DNA from: an uncultured Corynebacterium sp. | Lineage (GTDB): Bacteria; Actinomycetota; Actinomycetes; Mycobacteriales; Mycobacteriaceae | Assembly: GCA_943914355.1 (NCBI GenBank) | Contig: CALUBS010000007.1 | Span: 22,335 to 86,334, forward strand | DNA length: 64,000 bases | Direction: 5' to 3' | In this document: in pieces, positions 16,284-26,197 of the stretch | Numbering within the stretch: position 1 is the stretch's first letter | Layout: the number at the start of each line of letters is the position of its first letter | Translations under genes and position numbers: made by a program | Notes under the pieces: generated by a model | What the model saw: the letters and a program-made list of their open reading frames with translations, nothing else | What the model was told of the DNA's origin: nothing | Databases searched by the model: none

Positions 16284-16850
16284 CTAGAAATCGAACCGAC
16301 ATTGCCTTCTCATTGCACGCACGTCCGCGCGGGGCAACGGTAACTCGTACTTCCGGGCGATTTCTGCGAGGCGCCGCGAGTAATCGCAGCGGTTGGCGGG
16401 CGGGAGCCACTCAGAGGGAAGGGAATCGGACTTTTCCTGATTGAGCTCCCGGCTGGTCGCCACCAAGTTGAGGGGATCGTTGGCAAAACGCCTCTTGGTG
16501 TCTTGGTCCCATTCTGCAGCCCCCAGGTCAAAGGCAGCAGAAAGAGGGAAGATGTGGTCGACCTCAATGGGGGAGGTGGCTGAAATCGTCTCGCCCGCGT
16601 AGGGGTCATAGATCGTGCCGGATTGTGGCCGGCAGTCAGCGAAGTCCTCGCTGGCTTGGTTCTCCATGATGGCTTCGCGCGTGGTGCATGCGCCGTTGGG
16701 CTGCCAGCCGCCAAACTCGTCGCGGTCGTAGCCTGGCAATTCCGCGCGAGCCGGCACGGTGGAGACATCAAAACGCGGAAAAGGCCACGCATACCATGCG
16801 ATAACGAGAGCGGTTATGCATGATAGCGCGGCCAGGTAATAGGACTTCAT
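16284..16850 (-). CDS. Secreted HNH nuclease (DUF1524/GmrSD-type)
   Basis: The 188-residue protein begins with a signal peptide or N-terminal anchor (YYLAALSCITALVIAWYAW). It contains YDRDEFGGWQPNGACTTRE, a typical opening of actinobacterial extracellular HNH proteins, and the catalytic VDHIFPLSAAF ... NDPLNLVATSRELNQEKSD (His-Asn-Lys). Two cysteine pairs, CTTRE/CRPQ and CDYS/CRFD, could form disulfides outside the cell. A role in degrading extracellular DNA is plausible by family. It lies between the small membrane protein and putP on the same strand; no operon link is obvious. Confidence 0.8.
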   Translation of the reverse strand: MKSYYLAALSCITALVIAWYAWPFPRFDVSTVPARAELPGYDRDEFGGWQPNGACTTREAIMENQASEDFADCRPQSGTIYDPYAGETISATSPIEVDHIFPLSAAFDLGAAEWDQDTKRRFANDPLNLVATSRELNQEKSDSLPSEWLPPANRCDYSRRLAEIARKYELPLPRADVRAMRRQCRFDF

Positions 16851-16884
16851 GTCCTATTGGACTCCGCGAGGTGCGGGAAGGTTC

Positions 16885-18456
16885 CTACTTGTTATCGGAA
16901 ACCTTTTCTGCTGCTTCCTCGAAGTCCAGGGAGTCGTCCTTTTCAACGAGCTTGGCAAGTTTCTCGGCTTCCTCGAACTCGTCCAGGACCTCCTGGTCTG
17001 GCTGCTTGGTAGCCAAGGTGACCAGAACGGTGACGATGAGTGCGGAGAAGAAGCCTGGGACCATCTCGTAGAGGGAATCGCCGAGCGGGGACATGCCCCA
17101 ACCGATGGCGACGACTGCACCGGTGACCATACCGGCGATTGCACCGGTTGCGTTGAGGCGCTTCCAGTACAGAGCCAGGATAACGAGCGGACCGAATGCG
17201 GAACCGAAACCAGCCCATGCGAAGCCGACCAAGCCAAGAATGGAGTCGGACGGGTTGATAGCCAGGAGTGCGGCGATAACCGCGATGGCCACAACGGCGG
17301 TACGGGACAGGTTAATCAGGATGCGCTCGTCAGGCTTGCGCTTTGCGATGATGAGGTAGAGGTCCTCAATCAGGGAAGAGGAAACCACGAGCATCTGGGA
17401 GGACATGGTGGACATGATCGCTGCCAAGACTGCGGTCAAGATGAAACCAGCAGGCAATGGGTGCATCATGGCCTGAGCCATATCCAAGAAGATGGTCTCG
17501 AAGTTCTCTTGGTCAGTGATGGTCTCACCGAACTGGGTGAAGTACACAGTACCGGTAAGCGCAACGAAGATAGCGCCGATGACGGAAAGACCCATCCAAG
17601 TGATGCCGTAGAAACGGCCCTGCTTGGCGTCAGAAGGCTTACGCAGCGCCATGAATCGCACGATGATGTGCGGCTGACCAAAGTAGCCAAGGCCCCAAGC
17701 GGCGTTACCAACGATAACACCAGCGGAAACACCGGCGAAGAGAGAGAAGTAGTTATCGTTTGGCTCGAGTGCGCCATCGGTGGCGTAGCTGTTTTCGGTA
17801 GCGAAGGAGAAGATCGCGCCGGCATCGTCAAGAGCGAAAAGCGCCATGATTGGCACGATCAGCAGGGCGACGAACATCAGCATGCCCTGCATAGCATCGG
17901 TGTAGGACACAGCCAAGAAGCCACCAATGAAGGTGTAGAAAATGGTCACTGCGGCGATGACCAACATACCGGTGATGTAGTCGCCACCGAAGGTGGACTC
18001 GAAGTAACGACCACCGGAGACCATGCCGGAAGAGACGTAGAAGGTAAAGAAGAAGATAATGATAACTGCGGAGATAACACGCAGCAAGCGCGACTTATCG
18101 CGCAGACGGTTCTCGAAGAAGGAGGGGACCGTAATGGAATCGCCCGCAACCTCCGAGTAAGCGCGCAGACGCGGCGCAATCCACTTCCAGTTTGCCCATG
18201 CACCGATAAGGAGGCCGATAGGCATCCACAGCTCGGAAAAACCGGAAAGGAAGAGCGCGCCAGGCAGGCCCATGAGCAGCCAGCCGGACATATCAGATGC
18301 GCCGGCGGAGAGAGCAGCTACGAATGGGTGCAGGCCACGGCCGCCCAAAACATAATCGTCGTATTCGTCGGTTTGTTTGTAGCTCCAGTAGCCAATGGCT
18401 GCCATTACGAGGAAGTACACAATCATCGCAATGACGTACCAAGTTGATTCTTGCAC
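16885..18456 (-). CDS. putP: Sodium/proline symporter
   Basis: This 523-residue member of the solute:sodium symporter family has about 13 membrane helices. The N-terminus TWYVIAMIVYFLVMAAIG, the ALSAGASDMSGWLLMGLPG signature (sodium and proline binding in TM2) and GYFGQPHIIVRFMA are characteristic of PutP. A charged cytoplasmic tail (KQPDQEVLDEFEEAEKLAK...) follows the last helix. The start is GTG with AGGAG 7 bases upstream. It is divergent from the SNF2 gene. It would import proline as nutrient or osmolyte. Confidence 0.92.
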   Translation of the reverse strand: MQESTWYVIAMIVYFLVMAAIGYWSYKQTDEYDDYVLGGRGLHPFVAALSAGASDMSGWLLMGLPGALFLSGFSELWMPIGLLIGAWANWKWIAPRLRAYSEVAGDSITVPSFFENRLRDKSRLLRVISAVIIIFFFTFYVSSGMVSGGRYFESTFGGDYITGMLVIAAVTIFYTFIGGFLAVSYTDAMQGMLMFVALLIVPIMALFALDDAGAIFSFATENSYATDGALEPNDNYFSLFAGVSAGVIVGNAAWGLGYFGQPHIIVRFMALRKPSDAKQGRFYGITWMGLSVIGAIFVALTGTVYFTQFGETITDQENFETIFLDMAQAMMHPLPAGFILTAVLAAIMSTMSSQMLVVSSSLIEDLYLIIAKRKPDERILINLSRTAVVAIAVIAALLAINPSDSILGLVGFAWAGFGSAFGPLVILALYWKRLNATGAIAGMVTGAVVAIGWGMSPLGDSLYEMVPGFFSALIVTVLVTLATKQPDQEVLDEFEEAEKLAKLVEKDDSLDFEEAAEKVSDNK

Positions 18457-18623
18457 GTTTCACTCCTTGTAGTGATTTATCGGACATTGTTACGTTAACG
18501 GTGACTTAAGGTTCACCCAAGCTAAAATTCAGCTGTGGCATAGATCTCCGGTGATGTTTTTCACCGTCTAACTGCGTAAAGACGTGAATATAACGAGCTT
18601 GTAACAAAACTATACAGGGCTGC

Positions 18624-18629
18624 TATGCT
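18624..18629 (+). promoter_or_regulatory. -10 box of the SNF2 gene (leaderless)
   Basis: TATGCT is followed by 7 bases and ATG 18637. No ribosome binding site precedes either candidate start, and a weak TTGTAA lies about 19 bases further upstream. This supports ATG 18637 over 18625, which overlaps the box. Confidence 0.45.
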
Positions 18630-18636
18630 GGCCGTT

Positions 18637-21600
18637 ATGGCTTCTTACCTTGTGCATGGCCTTTGGCTGCCGGTTTCGGGGCTTGGTCTATGGATTGAGC
18701 AGGTAGAAGGACACAAGATTGTTATGCCTTCGGCCGTGCCAGAAGGGACGTTTCCGCAGGCAATTGATGCCATCCTGGCTAAGAAATCCTTCCGGAACCG
18801 GGCGCGCGTATCACTACGGACTCCAAAGGGCAAAGACGTCTCGCTCATGGTGCCCATGGCCATGTTTGCCCCAGAAGAAGCAGTAGAAGCCCTAGCCCAG
18901 CTGGAATACCTAGACCATCATCCACCGGCATCGATTGCCCCGGATCTGCACTGGCTCATTCACGCATATAGTGGCCTGAGCAAGTTTGTCCGCGCGGGCA
19001 GGGTGACGTTCCGGTTGGCGTACCAGGCCAACGAGTGGTTTCCCATGTGGCAGCTGGCCTCAGGTTTGGGTGAGCGCGGTTGGCTAGCAGAAATGATGGC
19101 CGCGGCCCCCGGGATTCTCCATATAAATAATAGAGCCCTTTCAGATGACCTCGCGGATGAACTGACGCATTGGATTGCCAACCGGGAATTGCAGCCACTG
19201 CTTAATGAGCCCCGGCCCATGCCTTGGCACGACTTCGCCCGCGCATTGCTGACGACGGCCCCTATCCGCCGCGGCCGCGCGCAACTGCTGCGTGGGCTCA
19301 ATGAATGGAAAAATTCCATTTACCAGGTGGAACTCCAACTCGTCTACATCGTGGAGGAACCGGAGGAACAGGATCCAGAAGATGCAGCGTGGCCGATTCG
19401 GGTGCGGGTACGCTCTGGAACGGATTCGCCGCGGCCGGTATCGGCGGACGAGCTGGATAGGGCGAGCATCGAGAAGCTGCGCGAAAACCACCGCAAGGCC
19501 GTGCATGCGGCACCGAGCCTGGGCCAGAGTACGCAATTTCCTCAGCCCGGCGACGGCGATTGGGATGTCTACCTGGACACGGAACAGCTCACACAGTTTA
19601 TTGCGCACGAGGTGCCCGAGCTGAAAAAGCGGGGCATTACCGTCATGCTGCCCAAATCGTGGGCGCAGATGGATACCAAGGCCAAGCTGGAAACCCGTGA
19701 GGCCCGGGACCCGGCCGAGGCCGCCACGAAGAAGCACATCGGCATGAATCAGCTCGTGGACTATAACTGGCGCATGTCCGTGGGCGATGTGGAGCTTACT
19801 GAGTCCGAGATGGATGAGCTGGTCAATTCCAAGTCCGGCCTCATTCAGCTGCGCGGCAAGTGGGTGATGGCCGATACCCAGGTTGTGTCCAAGGTTTCCT
19901 CTTATATGGAGGAGCTGGCGGATAAGTCCCGCGAGCGCGCCAAGAAGGAGCTCGAGCAGCTGGCGGCCTCGGCGGAGATGGCCAAAAAACTCAATGAGCC
20001 GGGATGGCAGCAGCTCATGGCGGAGGTCGAGCGTCGCCGCGCGGAGTTCAATGAGAAGAGTGAGCACCAGGTCACGGTGGCGGAGCTGCGGGAGCTGGCG
20101 CTTGAGTCGATGGCCCAAGAGCCCATCGAATTTACCGGCAGCACATGGCATACCGCGTTGCTCGGCGGCATGGATACGGTTGCGCCTAAGCGCGTGGACA
20201 TTCCGGAGACCGTGCATGCTGAGCTGCGCGAGTATCAGCGTACTGGCGTGGACTGGCTGTATTGGATGTCGCGCAATAACATCGGTGCCGTGCTTGCCGA
20301 TGACATGGGGCTCGGCAAAACACTCCAACTACTGTCCCTTTTGGCGGTGGAGAAGGAGCGCGGTGAACAAACCGGACCCACCTTAGTAGTCGCACCGACT
20401 TCCGTGGTGGGTAACTGGGCTCGCGAGGCGCGTCGCTTCGTGCCGGATTTCGAGGTCATGGTGCAACACGGCGCGGGGCGTCCGAGCGGGGAGAAGTTCC
20501 TCGAGGCCGCAGGAAAAGCAGATCTCGTCATTACTACCTATGGCACCGTGAGCCGGGACTTTAACCTCTTGGGCGAGGTGTCTTGGCAACGCGTGGTCCT
20601 CGATGAGGCGCAGGCCATTAAGAATTCGGCCACGCGTTCCTCCAAGGCGGTGCGATCGCTGCCCTCTGAGCACCGCGTGGCTCTGACTGGTACACCGGTG
20701 GAAAACCGGTTGTCAGAGATGCGCTCCATCTTGGACTTTTGCAACCCTGGAATCTTGGGCACGGCGTCCTTCTTCCGCAATCACTTCGCAAAGGCCATCG
20801 AGCGCAATAATGATGAAGAGATGTCCGAGCGCCTGCGCGCGCTGACCGCGCCTCTTATCCTGCGCCGCGTCAAGACCGATCCCAATATCATCGATGATCT
20901 GCCGGAAAAGTCCGAGCAGATTCTTACCGTATCCATGACCACAGAGCAGGCGGCTTTGTATAAGGCGCTGGTCAATGAGGTGAAGAAGAGCTTGGAGGAT
21001 GCTACGGGCATCAGCAAGCGCGGCGTCGTCTTGGCCTCGCTGACGCGCATTAAGCAGATTTGCAATCACCCAGCGCACTACCTGGGGGATGAGTCCCCAG
21101 TGGTTATCAAGGGCAAGCACCGCTCGGGCAAGGTGAAGGAGCTGATGCGGATTGTCGATGCCGCTACCGAATCCGGCGAGCGCCTGCTGATCTTTACCCA
21201 GTACAAGGCCTTCGGGGATATCCTGCAGCCCTACCTGAGCGGGCAGCTGGGCCACGAGATTCCCTTCCTGCACGGCGGGGTGACGAAGAATAAGCGCGAC
21301 CAAATGGTGGAGGACTTCCAAGCCGAGGATGGCCCACAGGCGATGATCCTTTCGCTCAAGGCGGGCGGCACGGGCCTCAACCTAACTGCGGCATCGATCG
21401 TGGTGCACATGGACCGCTGGTGGAACCCCGCGGTGGAAAACCAAGCCACGGACCGCGCCTTCCGCATTGGTCAGCGCCGTAACGTGCAGGTGTATAAGAT
21501 GATTACCGCTGGCACGTTGGAAGAATCCATTCAAGACATTTTGGATGGAAAGACGCAGCTGGCTGGTTCCGTCGTCGGCGAAGGCGAGGGCTGGCTCACG

Positions 21601-21654
21601 GAATTGGAGCCGGACCAGCTGGCAGAGCTCATGAGTTACCGGGGAAAGGAGTAA
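18637..21654 (+). CDS. SNF2/Rad54-family DNA helicase/translocase
   Basis: This is a Swi2/Snf2 ATPase of about 1005 residues. The N-terminal 500 residues resemble the bacterial SNF2-associated region (DUF3670-like), with MLPKSW and an extended charged helix. The motor follows: Walker A LADDMGLGKT near residue 551, DEAQ box VVLDEAQAIKN near 654, LTGTPVENRL, and the helicase C lobe with LIFTQYKAFGD, LSLKAGGTGLNL and TDRAFRIGQ. It would move on double-stranded DNA. It is the first gene of a tight run (gaps of 4, 2 and 5 bases) with a SWIM protein, a phosphoesterase and an SbcC-like ATPase. No terminator is seen within the run. Confidence 0.92.
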   Translation: MASYLVHGLWLPVSGLGLWIEQVEGHKIVMPSAVPEGTFPQAIDAILAKKSFRNRARVSLRTPKGKDVSLMVPMAMFAPEEAVEALAQLEYLDHHPPASIAPDLHWLIHAYSGLSKFVRAGRVTFRLAYQANEWFPMWQLASGLGERGWLAEMMAAAPGILHINNRALSDDLADELTHWIANRELQPLLNEPRPMPWHDFARALLTTAPIRRGRAQLLRGLNEWKNSIYQVELQLVYIVEEPEEQDPEDAAWPIRVRVRSGTDSPRPVSADELDRASIEKLRENHRKAVHAAPSLGQSTQFPQPGDGDWDVYLDTEQLTQFIAHEVPELKKRGITVMLPKSWAQMDTKAKLETREARDPAEAATKKHIGMNQLVDYNWRMSVGDVELTESEMDELVNSKSGLIQLRGKWVMADTQVVSKVSSYMEELADKSRERAKKELEQLAASAEMAKKLNEPGWQQLMAEVERRRAEFNEKSEHQVTVAELRELALESMAQEPIEFTGSTWHTALLGGMDTVAPKRVDIPETVHAELREYQRTGVDWLYWMSRNNIGAVLADDMGLGKTLQLLSLLAVEKERGEQTGPTLVVAPTSVVGNWAREARRFVPDFEVMVQHGAGRPSGEKFLEAAGKADLVITTYGTVSRDFNLLGEVSWQRVVLDEAQAIKNSATRSSKAVRSLPSEHRVALTGTPVENRLSEMRSILDFCNPGILGTASFFRNHFAKAIERNNDEEMSERLRALTAPLILRRVKTDPNIIDDLPEKSEQILTVSMTTEQAALYKALVNEVKKSLEDATGISKRGVVLASLTRIKQICNHPAHYLGDESPVVIKGKHRSGKVKELMRIVDAATESGERLLIFTQYKAFGDILQPYLSGQLGHEIPFLHGGVTKNKRDQMVEDFQAEDGPQAMILSLKAGGTGLNLTAASIVVHMDRWWNPAVENQATDRAFRIGQRRNVQVYKMITAGTLEESIQDILDGKTQLAGSVVGEGEGWLTELEPDQLAELMSYRGKE

Positions 21655-21658
21655 GCGG

Positions 21659-22480
21659 ATGGCCGTTAAGGGCGATGACAATGTCATCTACGCAAACTTT
21701 GGTACCCGCAAGCGCGTGAGCACCCCGGATGAGGTCAACCATGTTGACCGCAGCGGGCGGCTACTGTCCAAGACCGCAGCCCGGATTTCTTCCTTTACCA
21801 GCCATGATGCGGACCGGGGACGGATTACCCGCGGGCGCCAGTACGCCGAAGGCGGTCACGTCGTTGGCTTGGAGATCCGCAACGGTGCCATCCATGGGCG
21901 CGTGGCCGGTTCCCAGAACGAGCCTTTTTCCGTACTCATCCAGCTGCCGTACCGCGATAATGACGATATTGCGGCACTCGTCGGCCAATTCGCGCGCACG
22001 CCGAATTCCGTAGCGAATGCGCGCAAGGGCCTGTTGTCTGAGGAAGCGCTGGATACCTTGTTTGCCAGCGAGGTCGAAGATCTGCGGCTATCCTGCACCT
22101 GCCCGGATTCCGCGTATGCCTGCAAGCACATCGTGGCGGTGGGAGATAGGCTCGCCACCCGCGCGGATGCGGATCCTGCCGTGATTTTCAATATGCGCGG
22201 GCTGGACTTTGCGCGCTTGGAAAAGGCCGTCATGGAGCAATCGCAGCAGGTCTCTCGAGAAAGCTTTGGAGCTAGCGATTTATCCGCGGAAGAAAAGAAC
22301 GACGTGTTCTGGAATGGCCGCGAGATGCCTAAACTGCCGCACCCCAAGGTTGCCCCAGCGCTGGAAGATTCCGATCCGGACCTCTTGCGCAAGGCCCTGC
22401 GGGCCGTATCGCATACCAATATTGACCTCTTGCGGGCCGTGTCCGATATTGAAGACCTCTACTACCACTTAACGCACTGA
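21659..22480 (+). CDS. SWIM zinc-finger protein
   Basis: The 273-residue protein has a SWIM zinc-binding motif CxCx6CxH formed by C146, C148, C155 and H157 (LSCTCPDSAYACKHIVAVG). The preceding region (about residues 55-140) has the beta-rich character usual before SWIM fingers. SWIM proteins often sit next to SNF2-helicase genes in bacteria and presumably help the motor bind DNA or protein. The ATG follows GGAAAGGAG, 4 bases after the SNF2 stop. No catalytic domain is visible, so an adaptor role is inferred. Confidence 0.85.
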   Translation: MAVKGDDNVIYANFGTRKRVSTPDEVNHVDRSGRLLSKTAARISSFTSHDADRGRITRGRQYAEGGHVVGLEIRNGAIHGRVAGSQNEPFSVLIQLPYRDNDDIAALVGQFARTPNSVANARKGLLSEEALDTLFASEVEDLRLSCTCPDSAYACKHIVAVGDRLATRADADPAVIFNMRGLDFARLEKAVMEQSQQVSRESFGASDLSAEEKNDVFWNGREMPKLPHPKVAPALEDSDPDLLRKALRAVSHTNIDLLRAVSDIEDLYYHLTH

Positions 22481-22482
22481 TT

Positions 22483-23598
22483 ATGATTGCAACGACCTTT
22501 ATCCACACGTCCGACTTCCAGCTGGGAATGACCCGCTGGTTCTTGAAGGGGGAGGCGCAAGGTCGTTTCAACGATGACCGCGAGTCCGCCATCATGCACC
22601 TAGGCCAGCTCGCGGAGGAGGTCGGCGCGCAGTTCATCGTCGTGGCGGGCGATGTATTTGAACACAATGCGCTCTCCCGGGAAATCTTGGCGCGCGCCAC
22701 CGAGATGTTTAAGCGCTTGCCGGTGCCGGTGTATGTGCTGCCAGGAAACCACGATCCGCTGGTCGCGGACTCGGTATTTTATCGCACCAGCGCGGATAAC
22801 GTGCACGTCATTGCGGATTCAGAACCCATCGCGGTGGGCAAGGGCGTGGAATTGGTGGGGGCACCGTACTTGTCCAAACGCGCCAACCACGATTTGGTGC
22901 GCCAGGCCTTGGAGCCGCTCGAACCCACTGAGGGAATCAGGATCGCCGTGGGCCATGGCCAGGTGGATTCGCGTACTAGCGGGGGAGAGGCCGATACCAT
23001 CGACTTGGAATTCGTAGAGCAGTGCTTGGAGCGCGGGGTGATTGATTATTTGGCGCTGGGCGATACCCACTCGACGGCCAGCCTGGGAAAGACCGGCCGC
23101 GTCTGGTTCTCCGGTAGCCCGGAGACCACGGACTTTAAGGAATGCTCCACCGGTGGCGGCGAGGCTGATTCCGGGAACGCGTTGGTGGTAAGGATTGAGG
23201 GGGAGGACATAGACATCGATAAGCGCAGCATCGGGCGCTGGACGTTTGAGGCCCTCGATGCCTCCGTCAATTCCATCGAGGATGTCGAGCGCTTCCTGCG
23301 CAGCCTCGAGGAGTACCCGGATAAGGTGCGCACGGCGATTAAATACAGCCTGCAGGGCACCCTCGGCATCGCGGCGCACGCCCGGCTGCAGCGCGGGCTG
23401 GATGAGTTGGAGGCGGTCTTTGCCTCGCTGCGCCCGCGCGAGCGAACCATGGACCTGTTCTTGGAGCCTAGCGAAGACGAACTAGCCAACCTGGACATTT
23501 CCGGCTATGCCGCCGACGCCCTGCAAGAGCTGCTGGAAAACCGCGAGGATCCGGTGGCCCGCGACGCCGCCAATATGCTATTTCGCCTGGAGGGATAA
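22483..23598 (+). CDS. SbcD/YhaO-like metallophosphoesterase (DNA repair exonuclease)
   Basis: This is a calcineurin-like phosphoesterase of 371 residues. Motifs: HTSDFQLG (residues 8-15), VVAGDVFEHNAL, LPGNHDP, VGHGQVDS and LALGDTHSTA. The first motif is D-x-Q rather than the usual D-x-H, so one metal-binding His is a Gln (Q13); my impression is that this is common to an actinobacterial subgroup rather than a loss. It probably works with the ATPase encoded 5 bases downstream, as SbcD does with SbcC or YhaO with YhaN, nicking or trimming DNA ends. The start ATG is 2 bases after the SWIM gene stop. Confidence 0.85.
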   Translation: MIATTFIHTSDFQLGMTRWFLKGEAQGRFNDDRESAIMHLGQLAEEVGAQFIVVAGDVFEHNALSREILARATEMFKRLPVPVYVLPGNHDPLVADSVFYRTSADNVHVIADSEPIAVGKGVELVGAPYLSKRANHDLVRQALEPLEPTEGIRIAVGHGQVDSRTSGGEADTIDLEFVEQCLERGVIDYLALGDTHSTASLGKTGRVWFSGSPETTDFKECSTGGGEADSGNALVVRIEGEDIDIDKRSIGRWTFEALDASVNSIEDVERFLRSLEEYPDKVRTAIKYSLQGTLGIAAHARLQRGLDELEAVFASLRPRERTMDLFLEPSEDELANLDISGYAADALQELLENREDPVARDAANMLFRLEG

Positions 23599-23603
23599 AC
23601 CAC

Positions 23604-26192
23604 ATGCGCATCCACAGCTTAGAGATTAAAAACGTCCGCGGCATCGAGCACCTGGTTTTAGATGATCTGCCAGAAACCGGGGTGGTGGTTATCCACGGCG
23701 AGAACGAGGCCGGTAAATCCACCATCGTGGAGGCCCTCGATGTGGTGCTGACGGAAAAGCACACGGCGCGCCCCAGCGGTATCCGGGATCTGCAGCCGGT
23801 GGGCAAGGACGTCTCACCGGAGGTCATCGCGGATATTTCGGTAGGGCAGTACCGCTTTCGCATTGCCAAGCGATGGCTGCAGAAGAAGTACTGCGAGCTG
23901 GCCATCTCTGCCCCGCGCCACGCGCAATATACCGGGCGCCAGGCCGATGACGAGCTGGAACAGATCTTAAGCCAGAACATGGATCGCCAGCTTCTCGATG
24001 TCCTCTTTATGCGCCAGGATGACTCCAATGACGCCATCTCCGCGGTGGGCATTCCGTCGCTGACGCAGGCCCTCGAGCAGCAGTCCGGCCTGGCAGAGGA
24101 CGAGGTATCTGGCGATGATTCTCAGCTTTTGGGCAAGGTGGATAAGGAATATAAGCGCTACTACACCGAAAAGACGGGCAAGGCGGCCGGCGAATACAAG
24201 AAGGCCCAGGACACTCTGGAGCGTGCCAAGCAGGAGCTGGAGGAAGCAACCGCTGCGGTGCGCGGGCTCGATTCCGTGGTGGAGCGCTACGAGCACCTGG
24301 AACGCCAGCAAGAAGAGGCCGAGGCGCAGCTTCCTGCGGCCCGCCAGGATCTCGCGCAGAAGCAGGCCGCCGCGGACGAGGCCGTAAAGGCCCAGCACCA
24401 GGTGGATGCGCACAAGGCCGAGCTCACCCGCGCCAAGGAGGATTTCCAACGCGCTAAGGACGCGCAATCTAAGCGCCAGGAGATGGCCGAGGCACTCGAC
24501 ACCTCAGGCACCGCAAAGTCGAGCGCTGCGGATAAGCTTGCGACCGCCCGCGAGAAGGCCGCGGAGGAAAACGAGAAGAAAGAGGCGGTGGAAAAGAAGC
24601 TGGCCACCGCCAAAGAGGACTACGCCACCGCGCGCACAACGCTCAAGCAGGCGCGGCTGCATCAGGACAAGGAGACCTTTCAGCGCCTGGATAAGCGCCT
24701 GCTCAAGGTAGAGGAACTGGCACGTGGCGTGGGGAAGGCTCAGGCGGAGATCGCCCAACGCGGGCGCGAGATGACCGCCGCGGATGTCGAGGAACTCCGC
24801 AAGGCGGATGCCGATCTCGGCTTGGCCAAGCGCCTGCACGATGCCACCGCCGCCAAGGTGGAATTTTCCGGGCCCGAGGGCGCGGAGATTGGGGTGGATG
24901 GGAAGCTGGTGGACATCGGCAAGCAGCCTGCAGTTGAGCTTGTCGATGGCCGCGAGATCACCATCGGCGATATCACCGCCCGCTTTGTGGCCGGTGCGTA
25001 CTCTTCCGATAAGACCCAGCGCGAGGTGGATCAGGCCGAGACGCGCCTGCAGGAGCTTTTCGATGCCACCGGCGTGGCATCCATCGCCGCCGCCGAAGCT
25101 CTGTACAAGGCACACAGCGAGCAGAATGCCGGGTTGGATGCCGCCACGCGCAAGCTCGAGAGCGAGTTGGGGCCGGATGATTTGGGCGAACTGCGCGCCC
25201 AACACGCGGCGCTGAAGGAGAAGGTCGCCGGGCTCGATGATGCCCCGGTCATGGATTTATCCGCTGCAGAAGAAACGGAGGAAGAGGCGCGCGAGCTTGT
25301 CGATGCCCTCGACCGCGAGCTTATTCCCTTCCGCGATAGCCGCATCGCCCACGACGTGGTGCGCTTGGAGGCCGAGCTCGCGGCCGCCACCGAGAAGGCC
25401 GAGCGCGCCGAGCGCGAGCTGACCGAAGCGCGGGAGAAAACCTCCGATGCTGGTTTGGAAGGAGAAGCGGAGCGGCTGGGTGCGCTGGTAACCCGAATGC
25501 AGGAACAGCTATCTGAGATGGAGGCCGTGGACCTAGCCACCGCTCAGAGCTTGGTGGAGGGCGCGCAATCGCACCTGGAGTACCTGCAAAATCAGGTGCA
25601 AGATTCCAAGGTGGAACTGGGCAAGCTGTCGAGCGAGATTAATTATCACTCCGGCGCGGCAGAGCGCGAGCAGCAGGCGCAAGCGGAAGCAGAAATGGCG
25701 CAGGCAGTGCTAGAAAGCGTGAAAAAGCGCGCGCTGGCGGCACGCTACCTGCGCGAGCTGCTGCTCAAACACCGCGATGCCGCGCGCCAGCGTTATGCCG
25801 AGCCCTTCGTGGCGGCACTCGCCCAGCTGGCCCGCACCATCTACGGCGGGGACATCAGCTTTGAACTGGCAGATGATCTTTCCGTCACCGCACGCACCCG
25901 CGATAATGAAACGGTGGCCATGACCAGCCTGTCTGGAGGCGCGCGCGAGCAGCTGGCCATCCTTACCCGCTTTGCCATCGCGCGCTTGGTGGCGGGGGAG
26001 GAAACCGTGCCGGTCATCGTCGATGACGCGCTGGGTTCTACCGACGCGCACCGCCTGCAACTCATGTCCACTTTGTTCTCACAGGTAGGCCGCGAGAACC
26101 AGGTTTTGGTCTTTACCTGCATGCCGCAGCGCTATTCCCGGGTGCCTGGGCGCAGCGAGCGCGACATCGCCACGCTGAAGGAGGTAATCTAG
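23604..26192 (+). CDS. SbcC/YhaN-like SMC-type ATPase
   Basis: This 862-residue ABC/SMC-type ATPase has Walker A GENEAGKST at residues 32-40. Long Glu/Ala/Lys/Arg-rich coiled coils run from about 170 to 340 and again from about 560 to 720, around a less helical middle. The C-terminal half-site carries the signature LSGGAREQL near residue 777 and Walker B VPVIVDDAL near 803. The layout matches YhaN/SbcC-type proteins: a head split by an antiparallel coiled coil. No zinc hook CxxC is seen in the middle, unlike Rad50/SbcC. Partner is the phosphoesterase encoded just upstream. Confidence 0.88.
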   Translation: MRIHSLEIKNVRGIEHLVLDDLPETGVVVIHGENEAGKSTIVEALDVVLTEKHTARPSGIRDLQPVGKDVSPEVIADISVGQYRFRIAKRWLQKKYCELAISAPRHAQYTGRQADDELEQILSQNMDRQLLDVLFMRQDDSNDAISAVGIPSLTQALEQQSGLAEDEVSGDDSQLLGKVDKEYKRYYTEKTGKAAGEYKKAQDTLERAKQELEEATAAVRGLDSVVERYEHLERQQEEAEAQLPAARQDLAQKQAAADEAVKAQHQVDAHKAELTRAKEDFQRAKDAQSKRQEMAEALDTSGTAKSSAADKLATAREKAAEENEKKEAVEKKLATAKEDYATARTTLKQARLHQDKETFQRLDKRLLKVEELARGVGKAQAEIAQRGREMTAADVEELRKADADLGLAKRLHDATAAKVEFSGPEGAEIGVDGKLVDIGKQPAVELVDGREITIGDITARFVAGAYSSDKTQREVDQAETRLQELFDATGVASIAAAEALYKAHSEQNAGLDAATRKLESELGPDDLGELRAQHAALKEKVAGLDDAPVMDLSAAEETEEEARELVDALDRELIPFRDSRIAHDVVRLEAELAAATEKAERAERELTEAREKTSDAGLEGEAERLGALVTRMQEQLSEMEAVDLATAQSLVEGAQSHLEYLQNQVQDSKVELGKLSSEINYHSGAAEREQQAQAEAEMAQAVLESVKKRALAARYLRELLLKHRDAARQRYAEPFVAALAQLARTIYGGDISFELADDLSVTARTRDNETVAMTSLSGGAREQLAILTRFAIARLVAGEETVPVIVDDALGSTDAHRLQLMSTLFSQVGRENQVLVFTCMPQRYSRVPGRSERDIATLKEVI

Positions 26193-26197
26193 TCCTT

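Noticed and set aside
16849-18447. 532-residue open frame on the + strand opposite putP
   Set aside because: It is antisense to a clear PutP gene, has low-complexity His/Asp/Gly-rich translation and no ribosome binding site.
22507-22525. Phosphoesterase motif I loss (D-x-Q) as evidence of an inactive enzyme
   Set aside because: All other metal motifs are intact and D-x-Q or similar is, as far as I recall, common in the actinobacterial subgroup.
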